A stretch of 64,000 nt of DNA from contig NZ_QHLZ01000001.1 of assembly GCF_003185915.1 (NCBI RefSeq), positions 558,001 to 622,000 on the forward strand, given 5' to 3'. The translations under genes and the position numbers were made by a program. The stretch comes from Arthrobacter psychrochitiniphilus (GTDB lineage Bacteria; Actinomycetota; Actinomycetes; Actinomycetales; Micrococcaceae). Below, piece after piece: positions 1-11,115 of this stretch (positions are counted from its first letter, which is position 1; each line of letters opens with the position of its first letter). The notes beneath the pieces are model-generated. The model saw only the letters and a list, made by a program, of their open reading frames with translations, did no database searches and was not told where the DNA came from.

Positions 1-898
1 TCACGAAGCCCACCTGGCCACCCATGAGCGAACCGGCCAAACCACCCACACCGGCACCGAGCGCAAACGCCCACACCTTGTACTTGAAGGTGGGAACGCC
101 CATGGTTTCTGCTGCGTCCTCATCTTCGCGGATGGCAATCCAAGCACGGCCCACACGGCTGCGTTCAAGGTTGCCCACCAAGAACAACACGATGATCAAG
201 ATGACAAGTGTGAGCCAGTACCACGGGGTGCCATTGGAGTTTGCAAAGATGGGGATGCCATCAGCGCCAATGCCCGGGGGATGGCCCACATTCTGGAAAC
301 CTGGCTGACCCTTCATGGCCGGAATGAGAGTGGCCAGGATGCGGACAATCTCACCAAAACCTAGGGTCACAATGGCCAGGTAGTCCCCTCGCAGGCGCAG
401 CGTGGGTAGACCCAGCAGCACGCCCACAAACATGGAGACGGCAATAGCCACCGGGATGGTCCAGAGGTACGGGATCTTGATGAACGCCGAATCCGGGCTG
501 GTCAGCATGGCCGCCGTGTAGGAGCCCACGGCGAAGAAGGCAATGTAGCCCAGATCCAGCAAACCGGCGTAGCCGATCACAATGTTCAGACCCACTGCCA
601 CGAGGGCGAAGATGGCCATGGCCTGGCAGGCCAAGGGCCAGTCGTTGCCGGGCTCGGTGGAGATCAGTGGCGGGTTGATCACGGGGAGCAGGAATGCCAG
701 AATCACCACCGGGATCAGGATCAGCCACTGCTTTTGTCGGGGCATTTCACGCCAACGGTCACTCCAGCTACCAAACTTGCGGTTGGGCCGGGGAACGGCA
801 CCGCTGGAACCCGGGGGAACCCCCGCAGATTCCATGTTGGCAGTTTTTTGCTCGGATTTGGCTGTTGAGAACGGCTTGGGTCCGTCAACCATGCTCAT
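1..898 (-). CDS. livM: Branched-chain amino-acid ABC permease LivM (3' end beyond window)
   Basis: Second membrane subunit of a high-affinity branched-chain amino-acid (or related amide) importer. About 299 codons are visible and the gene runs off the window start. After a roughly 45-residue Pro/Ser-rich polar N-terminus come hydrophobic segments with typical LivM signatures: LNIVIGYAGLLDLGYIAF, then LPTLRLRGDYLAIVTLGFGE, and near the edge the coupling-helix motif RSRVGRAWIAIREDEDAAE. The start is ATG at 898-896, which overlaps the livH stop in an ATGA arrangement, so the two are translationally coupled. It lies downstream of the binding protein and livH on the same strand. The ATPases livG and livF would be expected to the left, outside the window. 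Family assignment is firm; substrate is not determinable. Confidence 0.93.
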   Translation of the reverse strand, partial: MSMVDGPKPFSTAKSEQKTANMESAGVPPGSSGAVPRPNRKFGSWSDRWREMPRQKQWLILIPVVILAFLLPVINPPLISTEPGNDWPLACQAMAIFALVAVGLNIVIGYAGLLDLGYIAFFAVGSYTAAMLTSPDSAFIKIPYLWTIPVAIAVSMFVGVLLGLPTLRLRGDYLAIVTLGFGEIVRILATLIPAMKGQPGFQNVGHPPGIGADGIPIFANSNGTPWYWLTLVILIIVLFLVGNLERSRVGRAWIAIREDEDAAETMGVPTFKYKVWAFALGAGVGGLAGSLMGGQVGFV

Positions 899-1902
899 GC
901 CTTGCTCCTTCCCAATGAGGTGCCCAGAATTCCTTCGGGTCGGAACAACAGCACCAGGACGAGCACCATGAATGCCACCACGTCAGTCCATTGCGAGTTA
1001 CCCAACAGGATTTGCCCGTAGTTACCAATCAAGCCCAGCAGCAGACCACCAAGCAGTGCACCACGGACGTTGCCAATGCCGCCCAGAACAGCAGCCGCGA
1101 AGGCTTTGATGCCGAGAATGAACCCACCGTTGTAAACTACGCCGGAGGGAATTTTCATGACATAGAACAGTGCAGCGGCACCAGCTAGAATCCCGCCAAT
1201 AACAAAGGTGGTGATAATGATCTTTTCCTTGTTGACGCCCATCAGCGTAGCCGTGTCAGGATCCTGTGCCACCGCACGGATACCGCGGCCGGTTCTGGAT
1301 TTACTGATGAAACGCTCTGTCACAACCATCATGATCACGGCTGCTGTGACGATCAAGATCTGGTCCGAGTAGATGATGGTGCCGAAGACCTGAAAAACTG
1401 GTTTTGTTTGGAACATGGTCAGTGCCTGCTCTGGAACGGGACCACGCCACAGGAAAATCAAGTACTGGATGGTGAAGGAAGCACCAATGGCTGTGATCAG
1501 GAAGACCAAGCGGGGCGCGTTGCGTTTGCGCAGCGGTCTATAGGCCAGCCGCTCCAAGAGAAATGCTGTCAGGGCGGAGGCCACAATGGCCGCTATCAGC
1601 GCCAAGAGTAGATTCAAGATGATGGCTCCAACGCCCAAATTGGGGGCAGAGGGGCCAAAACCCAGGAAACTCAGGGTGAAGAAAACCGCGTAGCAACCCA
1701 TGATGAATACTTCGGAGTGGGCGAAGTTAATGAGGTTCAGAACACCGTAAACCAAGGTGTAGCCGAGGGCCACGAGGGCGTAAATGGAGCCGAATGTCAG
1801 CCCATCAAAGGTGGCTGACCAGAAGTTCTGCCCCAGCGAAACAAAATCAAGAGTAATCCAGTCGTTGGACACAGGCGCGGCCATGAGGATAGTTGGAATC
1901 AT
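895..1902 (-). CDS. livH: Branched-chain amino-acid ABC permease LivH
   Basis: Membrane subunit that pairs with LivM. 335 residues with multiple hydrophobic segments and LivH hallmarks: GLTFGSIYALVALGYTLVYG followed by NLINFAHSEVFIMG near the N-terminus, and the cytoplasmic coupling loop TGRGIRAVAQDPDTATLMGV in the middle. The ATG at 1902 was chosen because the reading frame upstream carries no LivH-like sequence; a second ATG lies six codons in (1884). The ribosome site is weak at both. The gene follows the binding-protein gene after about 140 bases that hold a strong hairpin, and overlaps livM by 4 bases. Probably one transcript livK-livH-livM with reduced read-through into the permeases. 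Confidence 0.93.
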   Translation of the reverse strand: MIPTILMAAPVSNDWITLDFVSLGQNFWSATFDGLTFGSIYALVALGYTLVYGVLNLINFAHSEVFIMGCYAVFFTLSFLGFGPSAPNLGVGAIILNLLLALIAAIVASALTAFLLERLAYRPLRKRNAPRLVFLITAIGASFTIQYLIFLWRGPVPEQALTMFQTKPVFQVFGTIIYSDQILIVTAAVIMMVVTERFISKSRTGRGIRAVAQDPDTATLMGVNKEKIIITTFVIGGILAGAAALFYVMKIPSGVVYNGGFILGIKAFAAAVLGGIGNVRGALLGGLLLGLIGNYGQILLGNSQWTDVVAFMVLVLVLLFRPEGILGTSLGRSKA

Positions 1903-1995
1903 AGGATTGTCCGTTTCTTGCGGGGTGCCGTGATCGGTTGCCTCCACGGTCCCTGGAAACCGCGGAGGTGGGCTGATGAGAAAATTGCATGAACA

Positions 1996-2029
1996 ATGCT
2001 GTGGGCCGGTTTTACCCAACCCACAGCAT
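1996..2029 (-). terminator. Hairpin between binding-protein gene and livH
   Basis: Perfect 10-bp inverted repeat, ATGCTGTGGG ... CCCACAGCAT, with a 14-base loop, just after the livK stop on the minus strand. No U-run follows. In ABC importer operons a hairpin here usually stabilises the upstream mRNA or partly attenuates, giving more binding protein than permease. That role is inferred. Confidence 0.6.
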
Positions 2030-2044
2030 CCTCACTTTGCAGAA

Positions 2045-3280
2045 TTACTCCCCGATGGGACCAATGGGAACGATCTTGCCGTTCTCCACCTTGTAACCGT
2101 AAACAGTCGGAGCCTGCAGCTCGCCCTTGTCATTCCACTTGTAGTGCTTGCTCAAACCATCAGCATCGTAGTTCTTCACCCAGTCCAGCAGACTTGCCCG
2201 GTCTTGGTTGCCTGCATCAATGCCAGCTAACAGAACTGTGGTGGCGTCGTAGCCCTCAATGGAATACGTGCCCGGATCCATGTTTGTCAATGACTTGTAC
2301 GCCTTGGCGAACGAAGGGATCAACTCACCCGGAATGCAAGGGCAGGTGAAGAAGGCGTTCTTCGAAGCATCACCTGCCTGCTTGATGAACTGGTCATCCT
2401 TCAAACCGTCCGGACCAACAAATGTCCCCGTGTAGCCCTTGGCCACCAACTGCTGATCAAATGGCGCACCCTCAGCGTAGTAACCGGAATAGAAGACTGC
2501 GTCTGCGTTGGAGTTCATGATCTTGGAGATCGTGGCCGAGAAGTCTTTCTGACCCTGGGTGACCTTGTCGGTGCCAATCAGGGCATCCCCCAAAGCATCC
2601 GAGGTGGTCTTGCCCAAACCAATTCCGTATTCGGAGTCATCTTGGACCAGATAAACCTTTTTAGCTCCAAGCTTGCCCGTCATGAACTTCGCTGCTGCCG
2701 GTCCCTGGACTGCGTCATTGCCTAGGCCGCGGAAGAACGTTGTCCAGCCGTTCTCGGTCAGACCAGGGTTGGTAGCTGCCGGGGTGATGTGGACCATCTT
2801 GACTTGTTCGAAGATATTACCTGTTGCTTTGGACTCACCGGAGAACGGCAACCCAACAACACCAATAATGCTCTCTTCCTTGGTGGCCTGCGTGACGGGG
2901 CCGGTGGCCTTATTCGGGTCCCCTTCAGTATCAAACTTCTTGAACGCTACCTGGCAGTCCGGGTTGGCCGCATTGTGCTCATTGATGGCGAGCTGAATAC
3001 CTTGGAAAATGTTGATGCCAAGTTGTGCGTTGGCGCCCGTCTGTGCGCCAATATAGGCCAAGGTGGTGGTGGCTGGGCATTTGGCCTTGCCATCCCCTGC
3101 CGGCAGAACGGCATTCTTGGGTGTTTCAATGGAGGTCAGCGCGGGAATATCAACGGCCGAGCTACTGCCTGCAGCCGAGGAACTTCCGCCCTCCGGTGCA
3201 GCCTGATTGGCGCAACCGCTAAGCAGCAGCCCCATGGTGGCCACCGTCGCCAACGTTGTCATAACTTTCTTGCGATTCAT
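2045..3280 (-). CDS. livK: Branched-chain amino-acid ABC substrate-binding lipoprotein
   Basis: Extracytoplasmic solute receptor for the LivHM permease. 411 residues. It has a lipoprotein signal peptide: basic MNRKK, hydrophobic core, lipobox LLSGC with Cys at about residue 23. A Ser/Gly/Ala-rich tether follows. The body matches the type 1 periplasmic binding fold of the Leu/Ile/Val family: LAYIGAQTGANAQLGINIFQ, then VVGLPFSGESKATGNIFEQV, VYLVQDDSEYGIGLGKTTSD and a C-terminal IEGYDATTVLLAGIDAG. First gene of the liv operon; about 190 bases of leader separate it from the icd terminator. Ligand cannot be read from sequence. Confidence 0.93.
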   Translation of the reverse strand: MNRKKVMTTLATVATMGLLLSGCANQAAPEGGSSSAAGSSSAVDIPALTSIETPKNAVLPAGDGKAKCPATTTLAYIGAQTGANAQLGINIFQGIQLAINEHNAANPDCQVAFKKFDTEGDPNKATGPVTQATKEESIIGVVGLPFSGESKATGNIFEQVKMVHITPAATNPGLTENGWTTFFRGLGNDAVQGPAAAKFMTGKLGAKKVYLVQDDSEYGIGLGKTTSDALGDALIGTDKVTQGQKDFSATISKIMNSNADAVFYSGYYAEGAPFDQQLVAKGYTGTFVGPDGLKDDQFIKQAGDASKNAFFTCPCIPGELIPSFAKAYKSLTNMDPGTYSIEGYDATTVLLAGIDAGNQDRASLLDWVKNYDADGLSKHYKWNDKGELQAPTVYGYKVENGKIVPIGPIGE

Positions 3281-3469
3281 GTATTCGCCTTCCGGATGCG
3301 CATCATCAGCCGTGCAACGCCGTCGTTACACGTAGCCAATGGCTCAGTGACTCGACCCTACTCCGCAGTACGTGATCTACGACACATTACTGCGTAAAGA
3401 TCTGATAACGGATCTTTTATTGCGCCATAAAGGCACGACGGCGCGTCCCCGGCAAGAATCTCACACTGC

Positions 3470-3506
3470 CCAAAAACAAAAAACCCGCCTCCAAAAGAGG
3501 CGGGTT
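3470..3506 (-). terminator. Rho-independent terminator of icd
   Basis: On the minus strand AACCCGCCTC, a 5-base loop, then GAGGCGGGTT, followed by a T-rich run (TTTTTGTTTTTG). Perfect 10-bp GC-rich stem about 60 bases after the icd stop. Confidence 0.9.
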
Positions 3507-3566
3507 GATTGCTGCGACAGCGGTTCTCGAGCCAATCGAGCCACGGTGGCCTAGCCAGCCAGTGGT

Positions 3567-5813
<2,247 letters not shown>

Positions 5814-6007
5814 TCAGTGGATTACTTAAGAATCTAGTGTGATTTCTTTCCGTATCTAACTTACCCGAGACAGTGCGTTTGCCCGCTATCGGCGCCTTTT
5901 GGTGACTGCACACGGATAATTCACCCCGCCCCTAAAGACCGTAGTCACCGCGTGAGGTGAGGCTCATCTACTGTGCGCAGCGGCTCACTTGAGGCTACTT
6001 TGGGAAC

Positions 6008-6511
6008 ATGGAACTTATAGGGAAGCTCGCAACCGCCATCAACGCTCAAATTACGCTGGAAATCCAGGCCTCGGTGGTTTACCGCCAACTCGCCATTGAA
6101 ATGGATGTGCTTGATTTGCCCGGCATCTCCGGCTGGTTCTTGGCTCAGTCAGCCGAGGAATTAGTGCATGCACAAAAGTTCACCAACCATATGACAGACC
6201 GTAACGCCTCCCCCAAGATTGGTGATATTACGGCCCCCAACGTCACCACCACCACGGTACTGGAGGCTTTCGAAGCGTCCCTGGCGCACGAGCAGAAGGT
6301 CTCCGAATCCATCCGCAACCTTTACCGCCTGGCCATGGCTGAAGGTGATATTGATTCAATCCCGCTGCTGAACTGGTTCGTTGAGGAGCAGTTGGAAGAG
6401 GAAGCCAGCGTCGGTGAGATCATTGGCCGCGTCAAGTTGATCGGCACAGATGGCAACGGTCTGCTGCGGCTAGATGCAGAGCTGGGCTCTCGCAAAGAGG
6501 CCAGCGAATAG
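6008..6511 (+). CDS. Ferritin-like iron-storage protein
   Basis: Cytosolic iron-storage protein expected to form a 24-mer shell and oxidise Fe(II). 167 residues, the normal bacterial ferritin length. Ferroxidase-type ligands are present: Glu18 on helix A (ITLEIQ), Tyr25, Glu51 and His54 (EELVHAQKF), then acidic residues on helices C and D (AHEQKVSESI; NWFVEEQLEEE). No Met52 haem ligand as in bacterioferritin is obvious, so ferritin (Ftn) is preferred over Bfr. Single gene, divergent from icd. A long inverted repeat follows the stop. Confidence 0.9.
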   Translation: MELIGKLATAINAQITLEIQASVVYRQLAIEMDVLDLPGISGWFLAQSAEELVHAQKFTNHMTDRNASPKIGDITAPNVTTTTVLEAFEASLAHEQKVSESIRNLYRLAMAEGDIDSIPLLNWFVEEQLEEEASVGEIIGRVKLIGTDGNGLLRLDAELGSRKEASE

Positions 6512-6528
6512 CCCTCCCCCTGAACCAG

Positions 6529-6587
6529 CCGTGAGCTTTGGCGGCTTAGAAGTACTCAAAGCAGCTCAAAGCAGCCAAAGCTCACGG
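6529..6587. terminator. Long inverted repeat after the ferritin gene
   Basis: Arms CCGTGAGCTTTGGCGGCT and AGCAGCCAAAGCTCACGG pair over 18 bases with one mismatch around a 23-base loop. The loop and right arm repeat the word CAAAGCAGC. No T-run follows on either strand, so this is a transcript-end or mRNA-stability structure rather than a classical intrinsic terminator. Confidence 0.5.
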
Positions 6588-6627
6588 ATCGAATTACGCA
6601 CGGATCAAATAGCAGCGTTTTAAGGTT

Positions 6628-6744
6628 CTAGCGCTGCCACATCTTAATCACAATTCCCACCAGCAAGGCCAGGAACACCAGCGAGCCAGCGCCAATGATC
6701 AGCGTGGCTAAAACGCCCGGCTCCCACAGCCATGCAAGGCCCAT
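6628..6744 (-). CDS. Small (38 aa) single-pass membrane protein ORF after purH
   Basis: A 38-codon frame starting ATG 3 bases after the purH stop on the same strand. It reads MGLAWLWEPGVLATLIIG, then a hydrophobic helix, and ends IKMWQR. The pattern is short N-terminus, about 21-residue membrane span, basic tail, as in real small bacterial membrane proteins. No clear ribosome site is visible; translation would depend on coupling to purH. Function unknown, and a chance frame is possible. Confidence 0.45.
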   Translation of the reverse strand: MGLAWLWEPGVLATLIIGAGSLVFLALLVGIVIKMWQR

Positions 6745-6747
6745 GGG

Positions 6748-8415
6748 TTAGTGGAAGAAGTGCCGGGCACCGGTGAAGTACATGGTGATCCCGGCAGCGT
6801 TAGCCGCTTCAATCACTTCTCCGTCGCGCACTGACCCGCCGGGCTGGACTACGGCGCGGACACCGGCGTCGAGCAGGATTTGCAAACCGTCGGCGAACGG
6901 GAAGAACGCGTCGGAGGAGGCTACCGCGCCGATGGAGCGCTGGGCCGAAGCACCCTCGCCACCTGAGGCACCGCCGGCGCCGTCAACATCGGATTCCACC
7001 GTTACGCCCAGTGTGTTGGCACGCTCAACGGCCAGTTTGCAGGAGTCCACGCGGTTGACCTGGCCCATGCCAATGCCCACTGCGGCTCCGTTGTTGGCGA
7101 GCAGAATGGCGTTGGACTTGGCTGCACGCACTGCGGTCCAGGCGAACTTCAAATCAGCCAGGGTCCCGGCATCGGCCGGGGCGCCTGCGGCGAGTGTCCA
7201 GTTGGCGGTGTCATCGCCCTCGGCGTCAACCCTGTCGCTCATCTGCACCAGCATGCCGCCGGAAACCTGGCGAACCTCTGCCGGGTAGCGGCCGTACCCT
7301 TCGGGCAGGGCCAGCAGGCGGATGTTCTTCTTGGCCGAAAGGATCTCCACTGCTTCGGGCTCGAAGTCCGGGGCAATAACAACCTCGGTGAAAATACCGG
7401 CCACGGTGCGGGCCATGGCCGCGGTGACGGTGCGGTTGGCCGCAATCACACCACCGAATGCTGAGAGCGGATCGCAGGCGTGAGCCTTGGCGTGGGCATC
7501 GGCAATGGGATCCACGGCGTCCGGGGAGGCAACGGCCACACCGCACGGGTTGGCGTGCTTGATAACGGCCACAGCCGGTACGTCAAAATCAAACGCGGCA
7601 CGCAGGGCGGCGTCAGCGTCAACAAAGTTGTTGTAGCTCATGGCCTTGCCGTGCAGCTGGTCCGCCTGGGCAATGCCGGCAGGTGCAGCCTTGTCCACAT
7701 ACAGCGCGGCCTGCTGGTGCGGGTTTTCACCGTAGCGCAGCACCTCTGAACGCTCCAGGGAGTAGCCGGCGTAGGCGGGCCAATCGATGACGCCGTCCCC
7801 GTCCGCATCCAGGAACTGGGCCGAGGTCCAGGCAGCAACAGCGTTGTCATAAGCGGCGGTGTGGGAAAAGGCTGCGGCGGCCAGGCGCTGGCGTGCGGCG
7901 AGCGTGAAGCCACCTTCCTGCGCTGCGGCAATGACGGCGCCGTAGCGGGCGGGGTCAACCACAACAGCAACAGACGGGTGGTTCTTCGCGGCGGCGCGGA
8001 CCATGGAGGGCCCGCCAATATCAATCTGCTCAACAACGGCGTCCTGTCCGGCACCAGAATTGACGGTGTCCACGAACGGGTACAGGTTCACTACCACCAG
8101 ATCGAAGGGCTCAATGTTCATCTCTTCGAGCTGGTGCACGTGGTCCGGCAAGCGGCGGTCAGCCAGGATGCCTGCGTGGATCAGCGGGTGCAGGGTCTTC
8201 ACACGGCCGTCCAAGCATTCTTGGAAGCCTGTCACCTCTGAAACTTCAGTCACGGGCACACCGGCTGCGGCGATTCTTGAGGCAGTAGACCCGGTGGAAA
8301 CAATGGCTACACCGGCGGCGTGCAGGCCCTGGGCCAACTCCTCCAGACCGGTCTTGTCGTAGACCGAGATCAATGCCCGGCGGATGGGAACACGGTTAAG
8401 GGGAACGCTGGTCAC
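6748..8415 (-). CDS. purH: Bifunctional AICAR transformylase / IMP cyclohydrolase
   Basis: Catalyses the last two steps of IMP synthesis. 555 residues with the GTG start at 8415, chosen because GGAGA lies 7 bases upstream and the family N-terminus ([19 protein letters not shown]) begins directly after. N-terminal MGS/cyclohydrolase domain: [39 protein letters not shown]-terminal formyltransferase: [40 protein letters not shown] and [19 protein letters not shown] short Gly/Ala/Glu-rich insertion (about 488-505) precedes [11 protein letters not shown]. Divergent from nagZ with only 77 bases between starts. purN, its usual upstream partner, is 6.4 kb away (14854-15417). Confidence 0.96.
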   Translation of the reverse strand: MTSVPLNRVPIRRALISVYDKTGLEELAQGLHAAGVAIVSTGSTASRIAAAGVPVTEVSEVTGFQECLDGRVKTLHPLIHAGILADRRLPDHVHQLEEMNIEPFDLVVVNLYPFVDTVNSGAGQDAVVEQIDIGGPSMVRAAAKNHPSVAVVVDPARYGAVIAAAQEGGFTLAARQRLAAAAFSHTAAYDNAVAAWTSAQFLDADGDGVIDWPAYAGYSLERSEVLRYGENPHQQAALYVDKAAPAGIAQADQLHGKAMSYNNFVDADAALRAAFDFDVPAVAVIKHANPCGVAVASPDAVDPIADAHAKAHACDPLSAFGGVIAANRTVTAAMARTVAGIFTEVVIAPDFEPEAVEILSAKKNIRLLALPEGYGRYPAEVRQVSGGMLVQMSDRVDAEGDDTANWTLAAGAPADAGTLADLKFAWTAVRAAKSNAILLANNGAAVGIGMGQVNRVDSCKLAVERANTLGVTVESDVDGAGGASGGEGASAQRSIGAVASSDAFFPFADGLQILLDAGVRAVVQPGGSVRDGEVIEAANAAGITMYFTGARHFFH

Positions 8416-8492
8416 GTTGAAATCTCCGTAGGTGGCTCGATGATGGCGACACATAAAGTTTAGGCCACGTAAGCGCCGGTAGGATCTCAATC

Positions 8493-10064
8493 ATGACTTC
8501 CAGTGATCTGCTCACCGCACCGGCCCCCGCTCAAACCTCCCCCGCAGGACTCACCCCTGCTGTAGAAGGGCAGTTGCCCGAGGACCTTAACCGCCTGATC
8601 AACTCGGTTATCCTCCCCGGTTTTGTTGGCACAACCGTGCCACAGTGGCTGGAACGGGCGCTCGAGAACGGTTTGGCCGGCGTGGTCTATTTTGGCCACA
8701 ACATTGATCCGGACTCCCCGGAGCAGGTCTCTGCGCTCTCTGCCGCCATCCGCGCAGCCAACCCGAACGCTGTGATCGGTGTGGATGAAGAAGGCGGCAA
8801 TGTCACCCGCCTGCAGTCCCGTGACGGCTCCACCATCCCCGGGGCGGCGGCGTTGGGAGCACTCAACGAACTCAGTACAACGGAGGCGGCGGGCCGCGCC
8901 ATTGGCCAGCTCTGCCGCGACGCAGGCATCAACTTGACCATTGCACCGGTGGCTGATGTGAACACTAACCCGCTCAACCCTGTCATCGGCGTGCGCGCGT
9001 TTGGCGCCGATACCGCCTTGGTCAGCGCGCATACTGCCGCTGCCGTCCGCGGTATCCAGGAACTGCGTGTGGCTGCCTGCGCCAAGCACTTCCCCGGTCA
9101 CGGGGACACTGTTGCAGATTCCCACATGGACGCCGCCCGTGTGGATTTGACCATGGCGGAAATGGCCCAGTTCCACCTGCCGCCATTCCGTGCCGCCGTG
9201 GAGGCCGGTGTGGCGTCCATGATGAGCGCACACATCATCATCCCTGAGTTGGGCGAGGCCCCGGCAACTCTGACTCCGGCGGCGAGCGCTCTGCTGCGTG
9301 GGATGGGGTTCGACGGCGTGTTGATCACCGACGCGCTGGACATGGCTGCCGTGCGTGTAACGGTGGGCCCGGGCGAGGGCGGCGTGCTGGCGCTCCTGGC
9401 CGGCAACGATCTGCTCTGCGTGGGCAACCCGCTCAACGCCTACACCACGGGACGCGATGATGAGTCCTGCTATACCGAGGTCTTTGACGCCCTGCACGCC
9501 GCAGCGGTCTCAGGACGGCTGCCTGTGGACATCCTGCGCCGTGCGGCCGGACGCGTTCAGGCCCTGGCGCAGTGGTCTGCCGGGGAGGTTGCCGCGGACA
9601 AGCACGACGCCGTTGACTGGGTTTCCGTCGCTGCCCGCGCCACCCGCACGGACTCGCTAGGCTCCGGCTCGCTGGGCAAGACACCGGTGCTCGCCGGCTC
9701 CGGTGTGCTCACCTTGGTGGATGCGCGCACGGGTCACAACATGGCGGCCGGTCCCACCGAGAACTTCCTGGCCACGGCGCTGCACCACTACGCCGTGACC
9801 GCAGTGAACGCCACCGAGCTCTCCAGCGCTGAACTGGAAGTGGCGCTGATGCAGGCCCGGGGAGCTGTGCTGGTTCTTGTTGATTCACTTGAATCTGCGG
9901 AGCAGGCACAAACTCTGGAACTGGTCTTCGCCACGGCTCCGCAGGCGGTGTGCGTCAACGCCGGGTTGGCACCGGCTGAGCCCACCCTGTTCCCCGCCCT
10001 CCATGCCCACGGTTTTAGCCGCGTCACTGCCGAAGCCGTGGTCCGCGTTCTGGAAACCGTTTAA
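8493..10064 (+). CDS. nagZ: Glycoside hydrolase family 3, beta-N-acetylglucosaminidase NagZ-like
   Basis: Predicted to remove GlcNAc from peptidoglycan fragments. 523 residues: GH3 catalytic barrel to about 330, then a C-terminal alpha/beta domain. NagZ hallmark AKHFPGHGDTVADSH at 197-211 supplies the Asp209-His211 acid/base pair of the family, and Asp280 in VLITDALDM is the likely nucleophile. VIGVDEEGGNVTRLQ (94-108) is also typical. No signal peptide is seen, so it is probably cytosolic. First gene of a four-gene plus-strand cassette whose next member is murQ 56 bases on; the pairing strongly supports a role in MurNAc/GlcNAc recycling. Confidence 0.92.
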   Translation: MTSSDLLTAPAPAQTSPAGLTPAVEGQLPEDLNRLINSVILPGFVGTTVPQWLERALENGLAGVVYFGHNIDPDSPEQVSALSAAIRAANPNAVIGVDEEGGNVTRLQSRDGSTIPGAAALGALNELSTTEAAGRAIGQLCRDAGINLTIAPVADVNTNPLNPVIGVRAFGADTALVSAHTAAAVRGIQELRVAACAKHFPGHGDTVADSHMDAARVDLTMAEMAQFHLPPFRAAVEAGVASMMSAHIIIPELGEAPATLTPAASALLRGMGFDGVLITDALDMAAVRVTVGPGEGGVLALLAGNDLLCVGNPLNAYTTGRDDESCYTEVFDALHAAAVSGRLPVDILRRAAGRVQALAQWSAGEVAADKHDAVDWVSVAARATRTDSLGSGSLGKTPVLAGSGVLTLVDARTGHNMAAGPTENFLATALHHYAVTAVNATELSSAELEVALMQARGAVLVLVDSLESAEQAQTLELVFATAPQAVCVNAGLAPAEPTLFPALHAHGFSRVTAEAVVRVLETV

Positions 10065-10120
10065 CCCCGCGGCTGCCCTAGGCCCTCTGCACTAACCGCC
10101 CTCCCGCAAGGAAGAACACC

Positions 10121-11059
10121 GTGAGCACCCCTGAGAACACCTTCGACGCCGTCCGCGCTGAGATTGGCCAGCTCGTCACCGAAGCCAGCAACCCGAAGTA
10201 CCCGGATCTGGCCGCTCTCTCCACCCAGGAGCTTGTAGCGGCCATGAATAGTGAAGACGCGATGGTTCCGGCCGCGATAGAAAAGGCCCACCACGTCATC
10301 TCCTCCATCATTGATGAGGTTGCTGCGCGCATGGCCCGCGGCGGGCGTCTGATCTACGTTGGCGCTGGCACGCCCGGACGCATGGGTATTCTGGATGCCA
10401 GCGAATGCCCGCCCACCTTCGGCACCGACCCCTCCCTGGTGGTAGGTGTCATTGCTGGCGGTAGTGCAGCCGTAAACCAGGCCGTTGAAAATGCCGAGGA
10501 CAGTGAAGAGGGCGGAGCCGCGGACATGGCAGCCCTGAAACTGACCGCCAACGATTCCGTTGTGGGTATGGCCGCCTCCGGCCGCACCCCCTACGTCATC
10601 GCCGCCATCCGAGCCGCACGTGCAGAGGGCGCATACACCGTGGGATTCGCCTGCAACAATGGCTCCCCCCTCGGTGCCGCGGCCCACACCGCCTTGGAGA
10701 TCGAGGTGGGTCCGGAATTCTTGGCTGGTTCCACCCGGCTGAAGTCCGGAACCTGCCAAAAGCTGGTGTTGAACATGATCAGCACCATCACCATGGTCCG
10801 TCTCGGCAAGACCTATAAAAACGTCATGGTGGACTTGCGCGCCACCAATGCCAAGCTCCATGCACGCAGCGAGCGGACCCTGATGCACGTCACCGGCGCC
10901 GATGCTGCCACAGCCTCAGCTGCCCTCACCGCGGCCCATGGTCATGTGAAGGCTGCGATCCTCTCGATCATGACGGGCCTGCCCGCAGATCAGGCCCTCT
11001 CCCTGCTGGCAAAGAATGCCGGTTTCTTACCAGCCGCCATCGAGGCCGGCAACCAGTAA
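10121..11059 (+). CDS. murQ: N-acetylmuramic acid 6-phosphate etherase
   Basis: Cleaves the lactyl ether of MurNAc-6-phosphate to GlcNAc-6-phosphate and D-lactate. 312 residues, standard length. SIS domain with GRLIYVGAGTPGRMGILDAS and the signature PPTFGTDPSLVVGVIAGG; the second half has AASGRTPYVIAAIRAA and GSTRLKSGTCQKLVLNMIST. GTG start with AAGGAAG about 9 bases ahead. It lies between nagZ and the AmiE-like gene. No MurNAc or anhydroMurNAc kinase (MurK, AnmK) is visible in the window, so the phosphorylated substrate must come from an enzyme encoded elsewhere or a PTS. Confidence 0.95.
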   Translation: MSTPENTFDAVRAEIGQLVTEASNPKYPDLAALSTQELVAAMNSEDAMVPAAIEKAHHVISSIIDEVAARMARGGRLIYVGAGTPGRMGILDASECPPTFGTDPSLVVGVIAGGSAAVNQAVENAEDSEEGGAADMAALKLTANDSVVGMAASGRTPYVIAAIRAARAEGAYTVGFACNNGSPLGAAAHTALEIEVGPEFLAGSTRLKSGTCQKLVLNMISTITMVRLGKTYKNVMVDLRATNAKLHARSERTLMHVTGADAATASAALTAAHGHVKAAILSIMTGLPADQALSLLAKNAGFLPAAIEAGNQ

Positions 11060-11115
11060 GCACTTCTTCTCTCAGCATCCCTTTCACCACCCGAGTCCGA
11101 TTGGAGGCACCCACC

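Noticed and set aside
8487-9497. 336-codon open frame antisense to nagZ
   Set aside because: Shadow of a high-GC gene; His/Gly/Val-rich low-information sequence, no ribosome site, and the sense strand has full GH3 motifs.
10061-10888. 275-codon open frame antisense to murQ
   Set aside because: Same pattern; the sense strand carries all MurQ signatures.
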